The notes under the pieces were generated by a model. It did no database searches, had not been told where the DNA came from, and saw nothing but the letters and a program-made list of their open reading frames with translations. A stretch of 7,325 nucleotides of DNA from Hyphomicrobiales bacterium (GTDB taxonomy: Bacteria > Pseudomonadota > Alphaproteobacteria > Rhizobiales > Xanthobacteraceae), in contig JACQDO010000487.1 in the NCBI GenBank assembly GCA_016201085.1, forward strand, positions 1-7,325, in the 5' to 3' direction. Numbering within the stretch: the first letter of the stretch is position 1; every line of letters starts with the position of its first letter. Of this stretch, positions 1 to 5,391 are shown piece by piece. A program made the position numbers and the translations under genes.

Positions 1-401
1 AGCAGCTTCACCTTCGATTCGAACGGCTGCTCGCCCAGCGGATTGTCGTCGCCATAGAGCTTGGCATTGGTGCGGCCGGGCGGCTCGGCATAACGGCCGC
101 TGTGACCGCCTTTCACCGCGCGCACCGCCTCGGCCGCGCGAGCAAGCGCGCCTTCCGACAAATCGGAGGCATGCGCATAGCCGACCGCCTCGTCCTTAAC
201 CGCGCGCAGGCCGAAGCCCTGCGCGGTGTCGTAGGTCGCCTGCTTGAGCCGGCCATTGTCGAACACCAGCACTTCCGACTGGCGATATTCCAGGAACAAC
301 TCGCCGTCGTCGGCGCCGGAAAGCCCGTGCCCGATAAGCTGGCGCACCTTGGCCTTGTCGAGACCGGCGCGGTCGAGCAGGGAAGAAATGGCTGGGTCCA
401 T
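1..401 (-). CDS. tldD: TldD metalloprotease, N-terminal part (runs off left edge)
   Basis: Partial gene. The first 133 codons are in the window and the rest, including the zinc-binding active site, lies beyond position 1. TldD pairs with TldE/PmbA to form a cytoplasmic zinc protease that degrades unfolded peptides, known from microcin B17 maturation and CcdA antitoxin turnover. The reading frame, translated by hand from the minus strand, shows the typical N-terminal domain: GELFLEY at about residues 33-39, SEVLVFDNGRLK at 42-53, and GFGLRAV...VGYAHASDLS at 62-82. The ATG at 401 is chosen because a GGAG lies six bases upstream. It starts on the far side of an AT-rich intergenic patch from the glycoside hydrolase-like gene, so the two are divergent. 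TldD proteins are usually near 475 residues, so about a quarter is visible. Family assignment is firm. Distinction from the paralogue PmbA rests on the N-terminal motifs only. Confidence 0.9.
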   Translation of the reverse strand, partial: MDPAISSLLDRAGLDKAKVRQLIGHGLSGADDGELFLEYRQSEVLVFDNGRLKQATYDTAQGFGLRAVKDEAVGYAHASDLSEGALARAAEAVRAVKGGHSGRYAEPPGRTNAKLYGDDNPLGEQPFESKVKL

Positions 402-597
402 CGGAGGCTCCGTTCGTCACTGACATAGGCCCTGACCGCGGGTTTTGCGAGGCCTCTCTGCTGGCGCGCGTCGAAGGATCGGGACGAGGGGACTTCGATC
501 GAATACTCGTAAATAGGGTATATTTTACATTTACAACTATTTATATTGACGATGAACCGGTGCGGTTATGCCGGGATCACATGACGGGGGAACACAC
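402..597. promoter_or_regulatory. Divergent intergenic region with AT-rich island
   Basis: This 196-bp gap separates the starts of tldD (minus) and the glycoside hydrolase-like gene (plus). Positions about 503-550 are strikingly AT-rich compared with the surrounding DNA. They contain small dyads: GTAAAT (509-514) with ATTTAC (529-534), and AAATA (511-515) with TATTT (521-525). A TATATT hexamer at 542-547 resembles a -10 box for the plus strand, but I found no well-placed -35 box. TTTACA at 530-535 resembles a -35 box without a fitting -10. A promoter for one or both genes is therefore likely here, but its exact elements are not resolved. Confidence 0.4.
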
Positions 598-1938
598 ATG
601 GCTGCCAGCACCACCGCCTGGACCCTCGACGGTCCTCGGGTCTTAGTGAACAACAAGCCCTTCTTCGCCAATGGCGTGAGCTATTCATCGTTGCCGTGGG
701 GAAGCTGCCCCGCTTTCGAGCCTTACGGCGATTTCACCATCAAGGCCTGGTCGTCGGTCTGGCAGCGCGACGTCGCGCTCATGCGGACAAACGCGGTCAA
801 TGTGCTGAAGACCTACAACACGCTCGACCGCGTGCAGTCTCCCGCTGGCGATATCGACCATGGTCCGTTCCTCGATGCTTGCTGGAACGATGGAACAAAT
901 CCCGTCTTCGTACTGATGGGTTACGCCCCGCCCAAGAACCAGCAGCACATTTTCATCGAAGAAACTTGGAACAACCCGCAAAACGTCGCTCTGCGCGCGA
1001 AGATCGCGAAGGATATCGCCGCGCTGGCGGCAGCATATGCCAAACATCCCGCCGTCATGGGTTTCGTGATGGCCAACGAGACCAACGCCATCGACATCAT
1101 CCACAAGGTCGACAAGACTCAACGCGACAAGGACGGCCACCCGATCATTGTCGTTGTCGGCGATAACGTCGCTTATTTCCAATATTGGAACGAGGTCTCA
1201 ACGGCCATCGCCACCGCCGCGCCCGGCAAACTGGCGCTGCTCGCCAATGTCGACGACAGCATGAACACGGTGAACGCCGGCAACAAATATATGACGGCGG
1301 CCAATTTCTTCTGGGGCTACAATTCGTATCGCGGCAACTGGACCAACTCGAACGGTTTCGACAACCTGTTCTCCACTTTCGCCACCGCCACGAAATCAAA
1401 CCCGAAACCGCTGATGCTGACCGAATGGGGCGCGCCGGGCTCCACCCACTCCGATTTTCCGGCCGCGCCCAGCAGCGGCACAATCGCCGAGATGTCGGCC
1501 GCTCAGATGAAAGATTTGTGCGCCTATGTCAGCGGTCACTACGGGAACATGCTGGCCAACCGTTCAGATAGCGGGCCCGGCGTGTGCTGCGGCGGGGCTT
1601 ATTTCGAATGGTCGGATGAGTGGTGGAAGGCCGATCCCATCCAATGCAATGCGCCGAACGCCGCACCCACCTGTTATGCCGGCGTGTGGAATCCGGGTCC
1701 TAATATGAGCTTCCAGCCGAATTACCCCGGCGGCTACTGGGATGAAGAGGGCTTCGGCCTGCACGCCATCGCGCCGGTGAGCCCGTCGACGCGCGTGCCG
1801 GTCGTGCCGGGCGGCTGCCTCGGTCCGTGGAATCCGCAGACCAATTCGCCCTATCCGCCGGACACGCTCACCGCGCGGGCGCAGGCGAAGACGCTGTTCG
1901 CGGCATTCGCGGCCAATCCGTCCAAGACATCGGCCTGA
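598..1938 (+). CDS. TIM-barrel glycoside hydrolase-like protein (clan GH-A; GH2/GH5/GH72-like)
   Basis: A 446-residue protein with the look of a clan GH-A retaining glycosidase or glucanosyltransferase. Candidate acid/base Glu161 sits in VMANETN (strand 4 position, Asn-Glu pair), and candidate nucleophile Glu276 in LMLTEWGAPG (strand 7). A late GGAYFEWSDEWWK segment (about 332-344) and GYWDEEGFGL resemble motifs of GH2/GH72-like catalytic domains. The N-terminal part (NNKPFFANGVSY, then WQRDVALMRTNAVNVLKTY) fits the first barrel strands. The start at 598 is preferred over the in-frame ATG at 568 because GGGGGAA lies about six bases upstream of 598. Neither start gives a signal peptide, although the protein carries eight cysteines (including a CC pair), which is odd for a cytoplasmic enzyme. 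Third codon positions look less GC-biased than in coxA, so horizontal origin is possible. Substrate is unknown; a beta-glucan is only a guess. Confidence 0.75.
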   Translation: MAASTTAWTLDGPRVLVNNKPFFANGVSYSSLPWGSCPAFEPYGDFTIKAWSSVWQRDVALMRTNAVNVLKTYNTLDRVQSPAGDIDHGPFLDACWNDGTNPVFVLMGYAPPKNQQHIFIEETWNNPQNVALRAKIAKDIAALAAAYAKHPAVMGFVMANETNAIDIIHKVDKTQRDKDGHPIIVVVGDNVAYFQYWNEVSTAIATAAPGKLALLANVDDSMNTVNAGNKYMTAANFFWGYNSYRGNWTNSNGFDNLFSTFATATKSNPKPLMLTEWGAPGSTHSDFPAAPSSGTIAEMSAAQMKDLCAYVSGHYGNMLANRSDSGPGVCCGGAYFEWSDEWWKADPIQCNAPNAAPTCYAGVWNPGPNMSFQPNYPGGYWDEEGFGLHAIAPVSPSTRVPVVPGGCLGPWNPQTNSPYPPDTLTARAQAKTLFAAFAANPSKTSA

Positions 1939-1982
1939 CAGCGCCTTCCGGCCGCATGCTGTGTGTCGATAGCGTTCGCGGC

Positions 1983-2351
1983 TCACGCCGCCGTGCTGGC
2001 CGGTGCGCTCACCGGCTTGCTGAGCTGCTCGAAGGCGTCGATGGCGTGGGTCGCGTACATTACCGAGGGACCGGCGCCCATATAGATGGCCATGCCGAGC
2101 GTCTCCATGATCTCCTCGCGCGTCGCGCCTTGCTTGAGCGCGGCCTCGACGTGGAAGCCGATGCAGTCGTCGCAGTGAATGGCGACCGCGATACCGAGGG
2201 CGATCAACTCCTTGGTTTTGGTGTCGAGCGCTTTCGGCGCCAGCGCCGCCTGCGCCAGGCCGGAGAAGGCTTTCATCACATCGGGCGTACCGCCGCGCAA
2301 TGTGCGCATGTGCCCGATAATTTCTTTGGTGTAATCCGGCCAATTCTTCAT
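1983..2351 (-). CDS. AhpD-like carboxymuconolactone decarboxylase-family protein
   Basis: A complete 122-residue single-domain protein of the CMD/AhpD family. The family includes gamma-carboxymuconolactone decarboxylases and thiol-dependent alkylhydroperoxidases. The redox signature is visible as Glu48, then HCDDCIGFH with Cys60, Cys63 and His67, matching the Cys-x-x-Cys-x3-His proton-relay arrangement of AhpD. A peroxidase or disulfide-reductase role is therefore more likely than a decarboxylase role. GATREEIMETLGMAIYMGAGPS (about 75-96) is the typical helix pair after the active site. The start at 2351 has AAGGAG eight bases upstream. The gene stands alone, converging on the glycoside hydrolase-like gene with 44 bp between the stops. 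Upstream is a perfect FNR/FixK-type box with a correctly spaced -10, suggesting induction under low oxygen. Electron donor and substrate cannot be read from the sequence. Confidence 0.9.
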   Translation of the reverse strand: MKNWPDYTKEIIGHMRTLRGGTPDVMKAFSGLAQAALAPKALDTKTKELIALGIAVAIHCDDCIGFHVEAALKQGATREEIMETLGMAIYMGAGPSVMYATHAIDAFEQLSKPVSAPASTAA

Positions 2352-2366
2352 CCGCCCATCTCCTTA

Positions 2367-2382
2367 GGCCGGCCTGTCGGCC
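2367..2382 (-). other. Small hairpin next to the AhpD-like gene's ribosome binding site
   Basis: GGCCG (2367-2371) and CGGCC (2378-2382) form a 5-bp GC stem with a 6-base loop in the predicted leader RNA. It ends one base from the AAGGAG ribosome binding site (2360-2365). It could affect ribosome access. Such stems also arise by chance in DNA this GC-rich. Confidence 0.3.
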
Positions 2383-2403
2383 GCACCATTTCATATTCAT
2401 ACG

Positions 2404-2416
2404 TCGGCATATGATA
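2404..2416 (-). promoter_or_regulatory. Candidate -10 element and transcription start of the AhpD-like gene
   Basis: On the minus strand TATCAT (2416-2411) lies 21 bases downstream of the FNR/FixK-type box. An adenine at 2404 sits where the transcription start would be. This would leave a leader of about 53 bases before the ATG at 2351. The match to TATAAT is 5 of 6. The spacing to the box is what makes the call credible; alone the hexamer would be weak. Confidence 0.5.
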
Positions 2417-2437
2417 GGTCGTTGCCGCCAGTCGGCC

Positions 2438-2451
2438 TTGATCTCGATCAA
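2438..2451. promoter_or_regulatory. FNR/FixK-type (anaerobox) binding site
   Basis: TTGATCTCGATCAA is a perfect inverted repeat matching the consensus TTGAT-N4-ATCAA recognised by FNR, FnrL, FixK, AadR and related Crp/Fnr regulators. Its centre is 40.5 bases upstream of the predicted start at 2404 on the minus strand, the classical position of an activator that contacts RNA polymerase beside -35 (class II). No -10-like hexamer exists at the equivalent distance on the plus strand, so it should serve the AhpD-like gene at 2351. Which family member binds cannot be told from the site alone. Confidence 0.75.
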
Positions 2452-2516
2452 GAGCGGCCGCGAACGGATGCGCCGACGCAGAGGGAAAGGCCGTCAATTC
2501 CGCTTCGAAACGACGA

Positions 2517-2535
2517 TCGCGGCGTTAAGCCGCGA
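2517..2535 (-). terminator. Candidate terminator hairpin after the hydratase gene
   Basis: TCGCGGC (2517-2523) and GCCGCGA (2529-2535) form a perfect 7-bp stem with a 5-base loop, starting 11 bases past the hydratase stop codon in the minus-strand transcript. The following bases (ATCGTCGTTTCG) contain only a weak run of T, so it may be an imperfect intrinsic terminator or simply a 3'-end stabilising stem. It would separate the hydratase transcript from the AhpD-like promoter. Confidence 0.4.
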
Positions 2536-2546
2536 CCGTGATGCAG

Positions 2547-3266
2547 TCACTCGCCTGTGAAATGCACCGACACCTCGCCGATCGGATCGAGCGCGTGGGC
2601 GAGTTCGGTCTCGTTCGGCTCGAGCATCAGCGGCGGCGTGATCGAGCCGGTGATGATGACATCGCCGGCGGCCAGCTTCTCGCCGAACGCGGCCAGCGTG
2701 TTGGCGACATGCGCGACGATGTCGGCGAGCTTGCCGGTGAGCGCTTCCGGGTCGGTGCTGCGGTTGGCCTCGGCGCCGCGCCGGATCAGGCGCGAGGTGA
2801 GGCCGGCAACGCTGCCGCCGGCGCGCGTGTTGCCGCACAACAGGACGTGGCGCTGGTAGATGTCGCCCGCCAGCACGGCGTCGAGATTGTCCACGGTCGG
2901 CACCGGGTCGAGATCGGCAAGCTCGATGGCCGGCAGGATTTCCTTGACCGCCGCCAGCGCCGCTTCGGGCGTCGCGCCGCCCGGCAGATCGCGCGCCATG
3001 CGCACGCCAATTTCCGGCTCGGCGACCGGACGGGTCCAGCCCTTGAGCGACGCGGTGCCACCGGACAGCAGCAGCGCGCGCTGCATCAGGTAGCCGACCA
3101 GCGGCGCCGCAAGGCCGAGTTTCTGCATCGAAGCCGGCGCGCCCATACCGACCTTCCAGCCGAGCGGCTTCTCGCCGGCGGCGACGCGCGCGCGACGCGC
3201 GGCAAGCTGCGCGGTCATGCCTTTCTTGATCAGGGGATTGTCGAGATCGCGCAGCGTGAAGCTCAC
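2547..3266 (-). CDS. 2-keto-4-pentenoate hydratase-like (FAA hydrolase superfamily)
   Basis: A 239-residue protein of the fumarylacetoacetase-fold superfamily, closest to the MhpD/HpcG hydratases that add water to 2-hydroxypenta-2,4-dienoate-type products of aromatic meta-cleavage. Visible signs are GWKVGM (36-41), the metal-binding acids Glu83 and Glu85 in EPEIGV, Glu115 in the PAIELAD helix, and a C-terminal ITGSITPPL segment that matches the family's GS-x-x-PP motif. Length is slightly below the usual 260 residues, with a short N-terminus. Start is taken as GTG at 3266: GTGA overlaps the TGA of the upstream cupin gene by 4 bp, and GGAGAG lies about eight bases upstream. A longer ATG frame from 3332 would run deep into the cupin gene and is unlikely. 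Translational coupling to the cupin suggests a shared pathway. A decarboxylase of the same superfamily is an alternative. Confidence 0.85.
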   Translation of the reverse strand: MSFTLRDLDNPLIKKGMTAQLAARRARVAAGEKPLGWKVGMGAPASMQKLGLAAPLVGYLMQRALLLSGGTASLKGWTRPVAEPEIGVRMARDLPGGATPEAALAAVKEILPAIELADLDPVPTVDNLDAVLAGDIYQRHVLLCGNTRAGGSVAGLTSRLIRRGAEANRSTDPEALTGKLADIVAHVANTLAAFGEKLAAGDVIITGSITPPLMLEPNETELAHALDPIGEVSVHFTGE

Positions 3267-3751
3267 TTGTGACTCTCCGGATGCACTTCGTAGCCGGACG
3301 CCTCGATCGAGCCGGCGCCCATCCAGCCCCACACCAGCACCACATCTTCATTGGATGTATTGTTGAAGCCGTGCCAGCAGCCGCGCGGCGAATAGACCAC
3401 GTCGCCCTCCACCGACGGCGTGTCGCCATGGTCGGTGTAGATCATGCCGTGGCCCTTGAGCACGATGAAGAACTCGTCGCAATGGTGATGGCGGTGGTTC
3501 TCGTGGCGCGCGCCCGGCTTGAGCACGGTCCAGCCGACGACGTGATCGGCGTCGGCGGTCTTCTTGTCGATCAGGAATTGCACCTGCATGTCGACCCAGC
3601 CGTCGTCGCGCTTGAGGCCTTCGACCTTGGGCACGTCCTTGAGGTTGGTGCGGTACATCACCGGCGGCTTGTCGCCTTCCTTCCAGACCGTGGCGGCGCC
3701 TGCGACAGCCTTGCCCAGCGCGCGTCCGAATTTTTCAACTGACGACGTCAT
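3263..3751 (-). CDS. Single-domain cupin protein, metal site intact
   Basis: A 162-residue protein with one cupin barrel in its C-terminal two thirds. Both signature motifs are complete. Motif 1 runs Gly80-x5-His86-x-His88-x4-Glu93-x6-Gly100. Motif 2 runs Gly116-x5-Pro122-x-Gly124-x2-His127-x3-Asn131. The likely metal ligands are His86, His88, Glu93 and His127. A bound Fe, Mn or Zn is expected; whether it acts as dioxygenase, isomerase or sensor cannot be told. There is no signal peptide. The ATG at 3751 is chosen because GGAGGA sits six bases before it. The in-frame ATG at 3811 would translate through a palindromic repeat (giving the tell-tale IPACAGK peptide) and is rejected. Its stop overlaps the hydratase start by 4 bp, and a dehydrogenase gene lies 133 bp upstream in the same direction. 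Confidence 0.88.
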   Translation of the reverse strand: MTSSVEKFGRALGKAVAGAATVWKEGDKPPVMYRTNLKDVPKVEGLKRDDGWVDMQVQFLIDKKTADADHVVGWTVLKPGARHENHRHHHCDEFFIVLKGHGMIYTDHGDTPSVEGDVVYSPRGCWHGFNNTSNEDVVLVWGWMGAGSIEASGYEVHPESHK

Positions 3752-3783
3752 GCGTTCCTCCGCTTTGATCCGTCCTCCGCTCT

Positions 3784-3859
3784 TTCCCGCGCAAGCGGGA
3801 ATCCAGAGCAATATTGAAAAGCCTTCTTTGTTGTCCTGGGTCCCCGCTTTCGCGGGGAC
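3784..3859. repeat. Paired REP-like palindromic element
   Basis: Two short GC-rich hairpins stand head to head between the cupin and dehydrogenase genes. The first is TTCCCGC-GCAA-GCGGGAA (3784-3801). The second is GTCCCCGC-TTTC-GCGGGGAC (3840-3859). The flanks GCGGGAATCCAG and CTGGGTCCCCGC are also imperfect inverted copies of each other (10 of 12 bases). This form is familiar from dispersed intergenic repeats of alphaproteobacteria, whose chance translation gives PAFAGT-like peptides. It may act as a weak terminator or RNA stabiliser inside the gene cluster. The dispersed nature is recalled, not shown, because only one copy of the pair is in this window. Confidence 0.7.
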
Positions 3860-3884
3860 GAGCGGACGAGAGGTGAGTCATCCG

Positions 3885-4766
3885 CTACTCCTGTCCTCCA
3901 AGCTTACGATACACCCGGTGCGCGACCACGAAATCGTTGCCGTCGATGCCGAGTCCGCGGCAGGCATTCATCATCTCGTTGGCGGCGGCGGCGAGCGGCA
4001 CCGGCGAGCCCAGCGTGCGGCCGAGATTGAGCGCCAGCAGCATATCCTTCTGCTGCAAGGTGACGTCGGCGAGCGGCACCTCCGGCATCTTGCCGTCGAG
4101 GATGAACGGGCCGCGATAGCCGAGCACCGGCGAGGCGGCGACGCTCTTGAGCATGGCGTCGAGCGCGACGTCGCGGGCAACGCCGCCTTTCTCGGCCAGG
4201 GCGACGGCTTCGCCGAAGCAGATCACCTCGACCATCAGCAGCAGGTTGACCGCGATCTTCATCTGGCAGGCAAGCCCATTGCCGCCGATGCGCGTCACCT
4301 TCGGGCCGATCGCCAGCAGCACCGGCTTGATCTTTTCGTAAGCGGCCTCGTCGCCGCCGATCATGATCGAGGCATTGCCGGCCACCACGGTGACCGGCGA
4401 ACCGGAGAGCGGGCCGTCCAGCATGATGCAGCCGGCCTTGGCGAATTGTGCGGCGACCTCGCGGCTGGCGTCCGGCTCGATGGTGCTCATGTCGACATAG
4501 ATGCCGCCGCGCTTGAGTCCCGAGATGACGCCGTCCGGCCCGAGCGCCACCGCCTTCATGGCTTTCGAATCGGTGACGATGGAGAACACCAGCTCGGACT
4601 GTTCGGCCACGTGGTGCGGCGTGTCGGCCCAGCGCATGCCTTGCGCGATCAGCGACTCGGCCTTGGCGCGCGTCCGGTTCCAGCCGGTGACTTGATGCCC
4701 CGCCCGCATCAGGCGCGGCACGATCAGCTCACCCATGGCCCCCAGGCCTACGAATCCGATATTCAC
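3885..4766 (-). CDS. NAD(P)-dependent beta-hydroxyacid dehydrogenase (3-hydroxyisobutyrate dehydrogenase family)
   Basis: A 293-residue protein of standard length for the beta-hydroxyacid dehydrogenase family (3-hydroxyisobutyrate, tartronate semialdehyde and 4-hydroxybutyrate-type reductases). The N-terminal Rossmann motif is GFVGLGAMG (4-12). Trp-Asn30-Arg31-Thr32 follows strand 2, which in this family usually indicates NADP(H) preference. The substrate loop DGPLSGSP is at 117-124. The catalytic segment GNGLACQMKIAVN holds Lys170 and Asn174, and the late Lys240-Asp241 pair is also present. The start is GTG at 4766, with GGAG nine bases upstream; no in-frame ATG fits better. IalB ends 82 bp upstream on the same strand, and the cupin begins 133 bp downstream beyond the palindromic pair, so a partly shared transcript is possible. 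The exact substrate is not deducible. Confidence 0.88.
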   Translation of the reverse strand: MNIGFVGLGAMGELIVPRLMRAGHQVTGWNRTRAKAESLIAQGMRWADTPHHVAEQSELVFSIVTDSKAMKAVALGPDGVISGLKRGGIYVDMSTIEPDASREVAAQFAKAGCIMLDGPLSGSPVTVVAGNASIMIGGDEAAYEKIKPVLLAIGPKVTRIGGNGLACQMKIAVNLLLMVEVICFGEAVALAEKGGVARDVALDAMLKSVAASPVLGYRGPFILDGKMPEVPLADVTLQQKDMLLALNLGRTLGSPVPLAAAANEMMNACRGLGIDGNDFVVAHRVYRKLGGQE

Positions 4767-4848
4767 CGCGTCATTCTCCCGCGCACGATATTGTGACGGC
4801 AGTATCCACGGATCGGACGATGAAGGCGAGGGTGGGCAGAGTGGGGGC

Positions 4849-5391
4849 TTACGGCAATTTGTCGTAGCCCTCGCCGAAACCGGCGAGGCTCATCGGGAAG
4901 CCGATACCTTCTTCGGGCGTCTGGAAGATGATGAAGGTCGCGGACTTGCCGGTGCGCAGCTTCTTGATCAGCTCGTCGTCCATGATCACTTCGGCGATGC
5001 AGCCATTGGGCAGGCAGCGCACGAAGCCGGCGCGGCCGACATCGGTGGCGTCGATCTTGAGACCGAGGCCGGACGGCAGCAGCACGCCGAGCGGCGCCAC
5101 CACCCGCATCAGCCGGCTCTTGGCGTCGGCGGTCTTGAGCACGATCACGGTCAGCCCGACATTGGCGCGGTCTTCCGCGGTCACGCTCTGGATCAGCGCG
5201 CATTGCTCGGCCTTGGCGCCGGGCGGGGTATCGCAGCGGATCTGCCAGTCCTTGTGCACCGACTTGACGGCGCCCTGGGCGGCGGCCCGGTCGGCCGGCA
5301 GCGCGGTCAGCGCCAGAAGAAGGACCAGCGGCCCCAGCCAGTTCCGGCGCCCAAGCCCTTGGCCATGCCGGCCGTGTCCGAAAATGCCCAT
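4849..5391 (-). CDS. IalB-family (invasion associated locus B) secreted protein
   Basis: A 180-residue exported protein of the invasion-associated locus B family. The family is named from Bartonella but widespread in non-pathogenic alphaproteobacteria, where its job is unclear. The N-terminus has a basic stretch with Arg15-Arg16, a hydrophobic core LGPLVLLLALTAL (about 19-31) and a likely signal peptidase I cut after Ala38 (AAA|QG). The mature part shows the family pattern: HKDWQIRC (46-53) with a second Cys at 64, a central beta-rich segment, then FVRCLPNGCIAE with Cys126 and Cys131. Four cysteines fit two periplasmic disulfides. The start at 5391 has AAGGGA about seven bases upstream. It is divergent from coxB across a 452-bp gap. 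From memory, the same neighbour is common beside coxB in Bradyrhizobium-like genomes, which hints at envelope or oxidase-related function but proves nothing. Confidence 0.85.
   Translation of the reverse strand: MGIFGHGRHGQGLGRRNWLGPLVLLLALTALPADRAAAQGAVKSVHKDWQIRCDTPPGAKAEQCALIQSVTAEDRANVGLTVIVLKTADAKSRLMRVVAPLGVLLPSGLGLKIDATDVGRAGFVRCLPNGCIAEVIMDDELIKKLRTGKSATFIIFQTPEEGIGFPMSLAGFGEGYDKLP

Noticed and set aside
546..559. TTGACGATGAACCG as a second FNR/FixK-type box
   Set aside because: Only the left half-site matches; the right half lacks TCAA.
1999..2016. Perfect GCCGGTG-CGCT-CACCGGC hairpin as a terminator between convergent genes
   Set aside because: It lies inside the last codons of the AhpD-like gene and has no T-run on either strand, so it is not a convincing intrinsic terminator.
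1564..2451. 295-codon minus-strand frame starting within the FNR-type box
   Set aside because: It overlaps the AhpD-like gene in another frame and the end of the glycoside hydrolase-like gene; the Arg-rich product has no family features.
4763..4774. Tiny frame ATG-ACG-CGG-TGA overlapping the GTG start of the dehydrogenase gene
   Set aside because: The GGAG is too close to this ATG for normal initiation and well placed for the GTG, so a regulatory mini-ORF is not supported.
4784..4795. CACGATATTGTG near-palindrome before the dehydrogenase gene as an operator
   Set aside because: It is short, has a mismatch, matches no regulator family I know, and could occur by chance.
3564..4796. Long 410-codon open frame on the plus strand
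   Set aside because: It lies antisense to the cupin start, the palindromic repeat and the whole dehydrogenase gene. Its product is His/Arg/Asp-rich shadow sequence and includes the PAFAGT peptide that comes from the repeat.
5343..5350. Arg-Arg in the IalB-family leader as a Tat signal
   Set aside because: The context GRRNWLG departs from the S/T-R-R-x-F-L-K consensus; an ordinary Sec signal peptide explains the leader.
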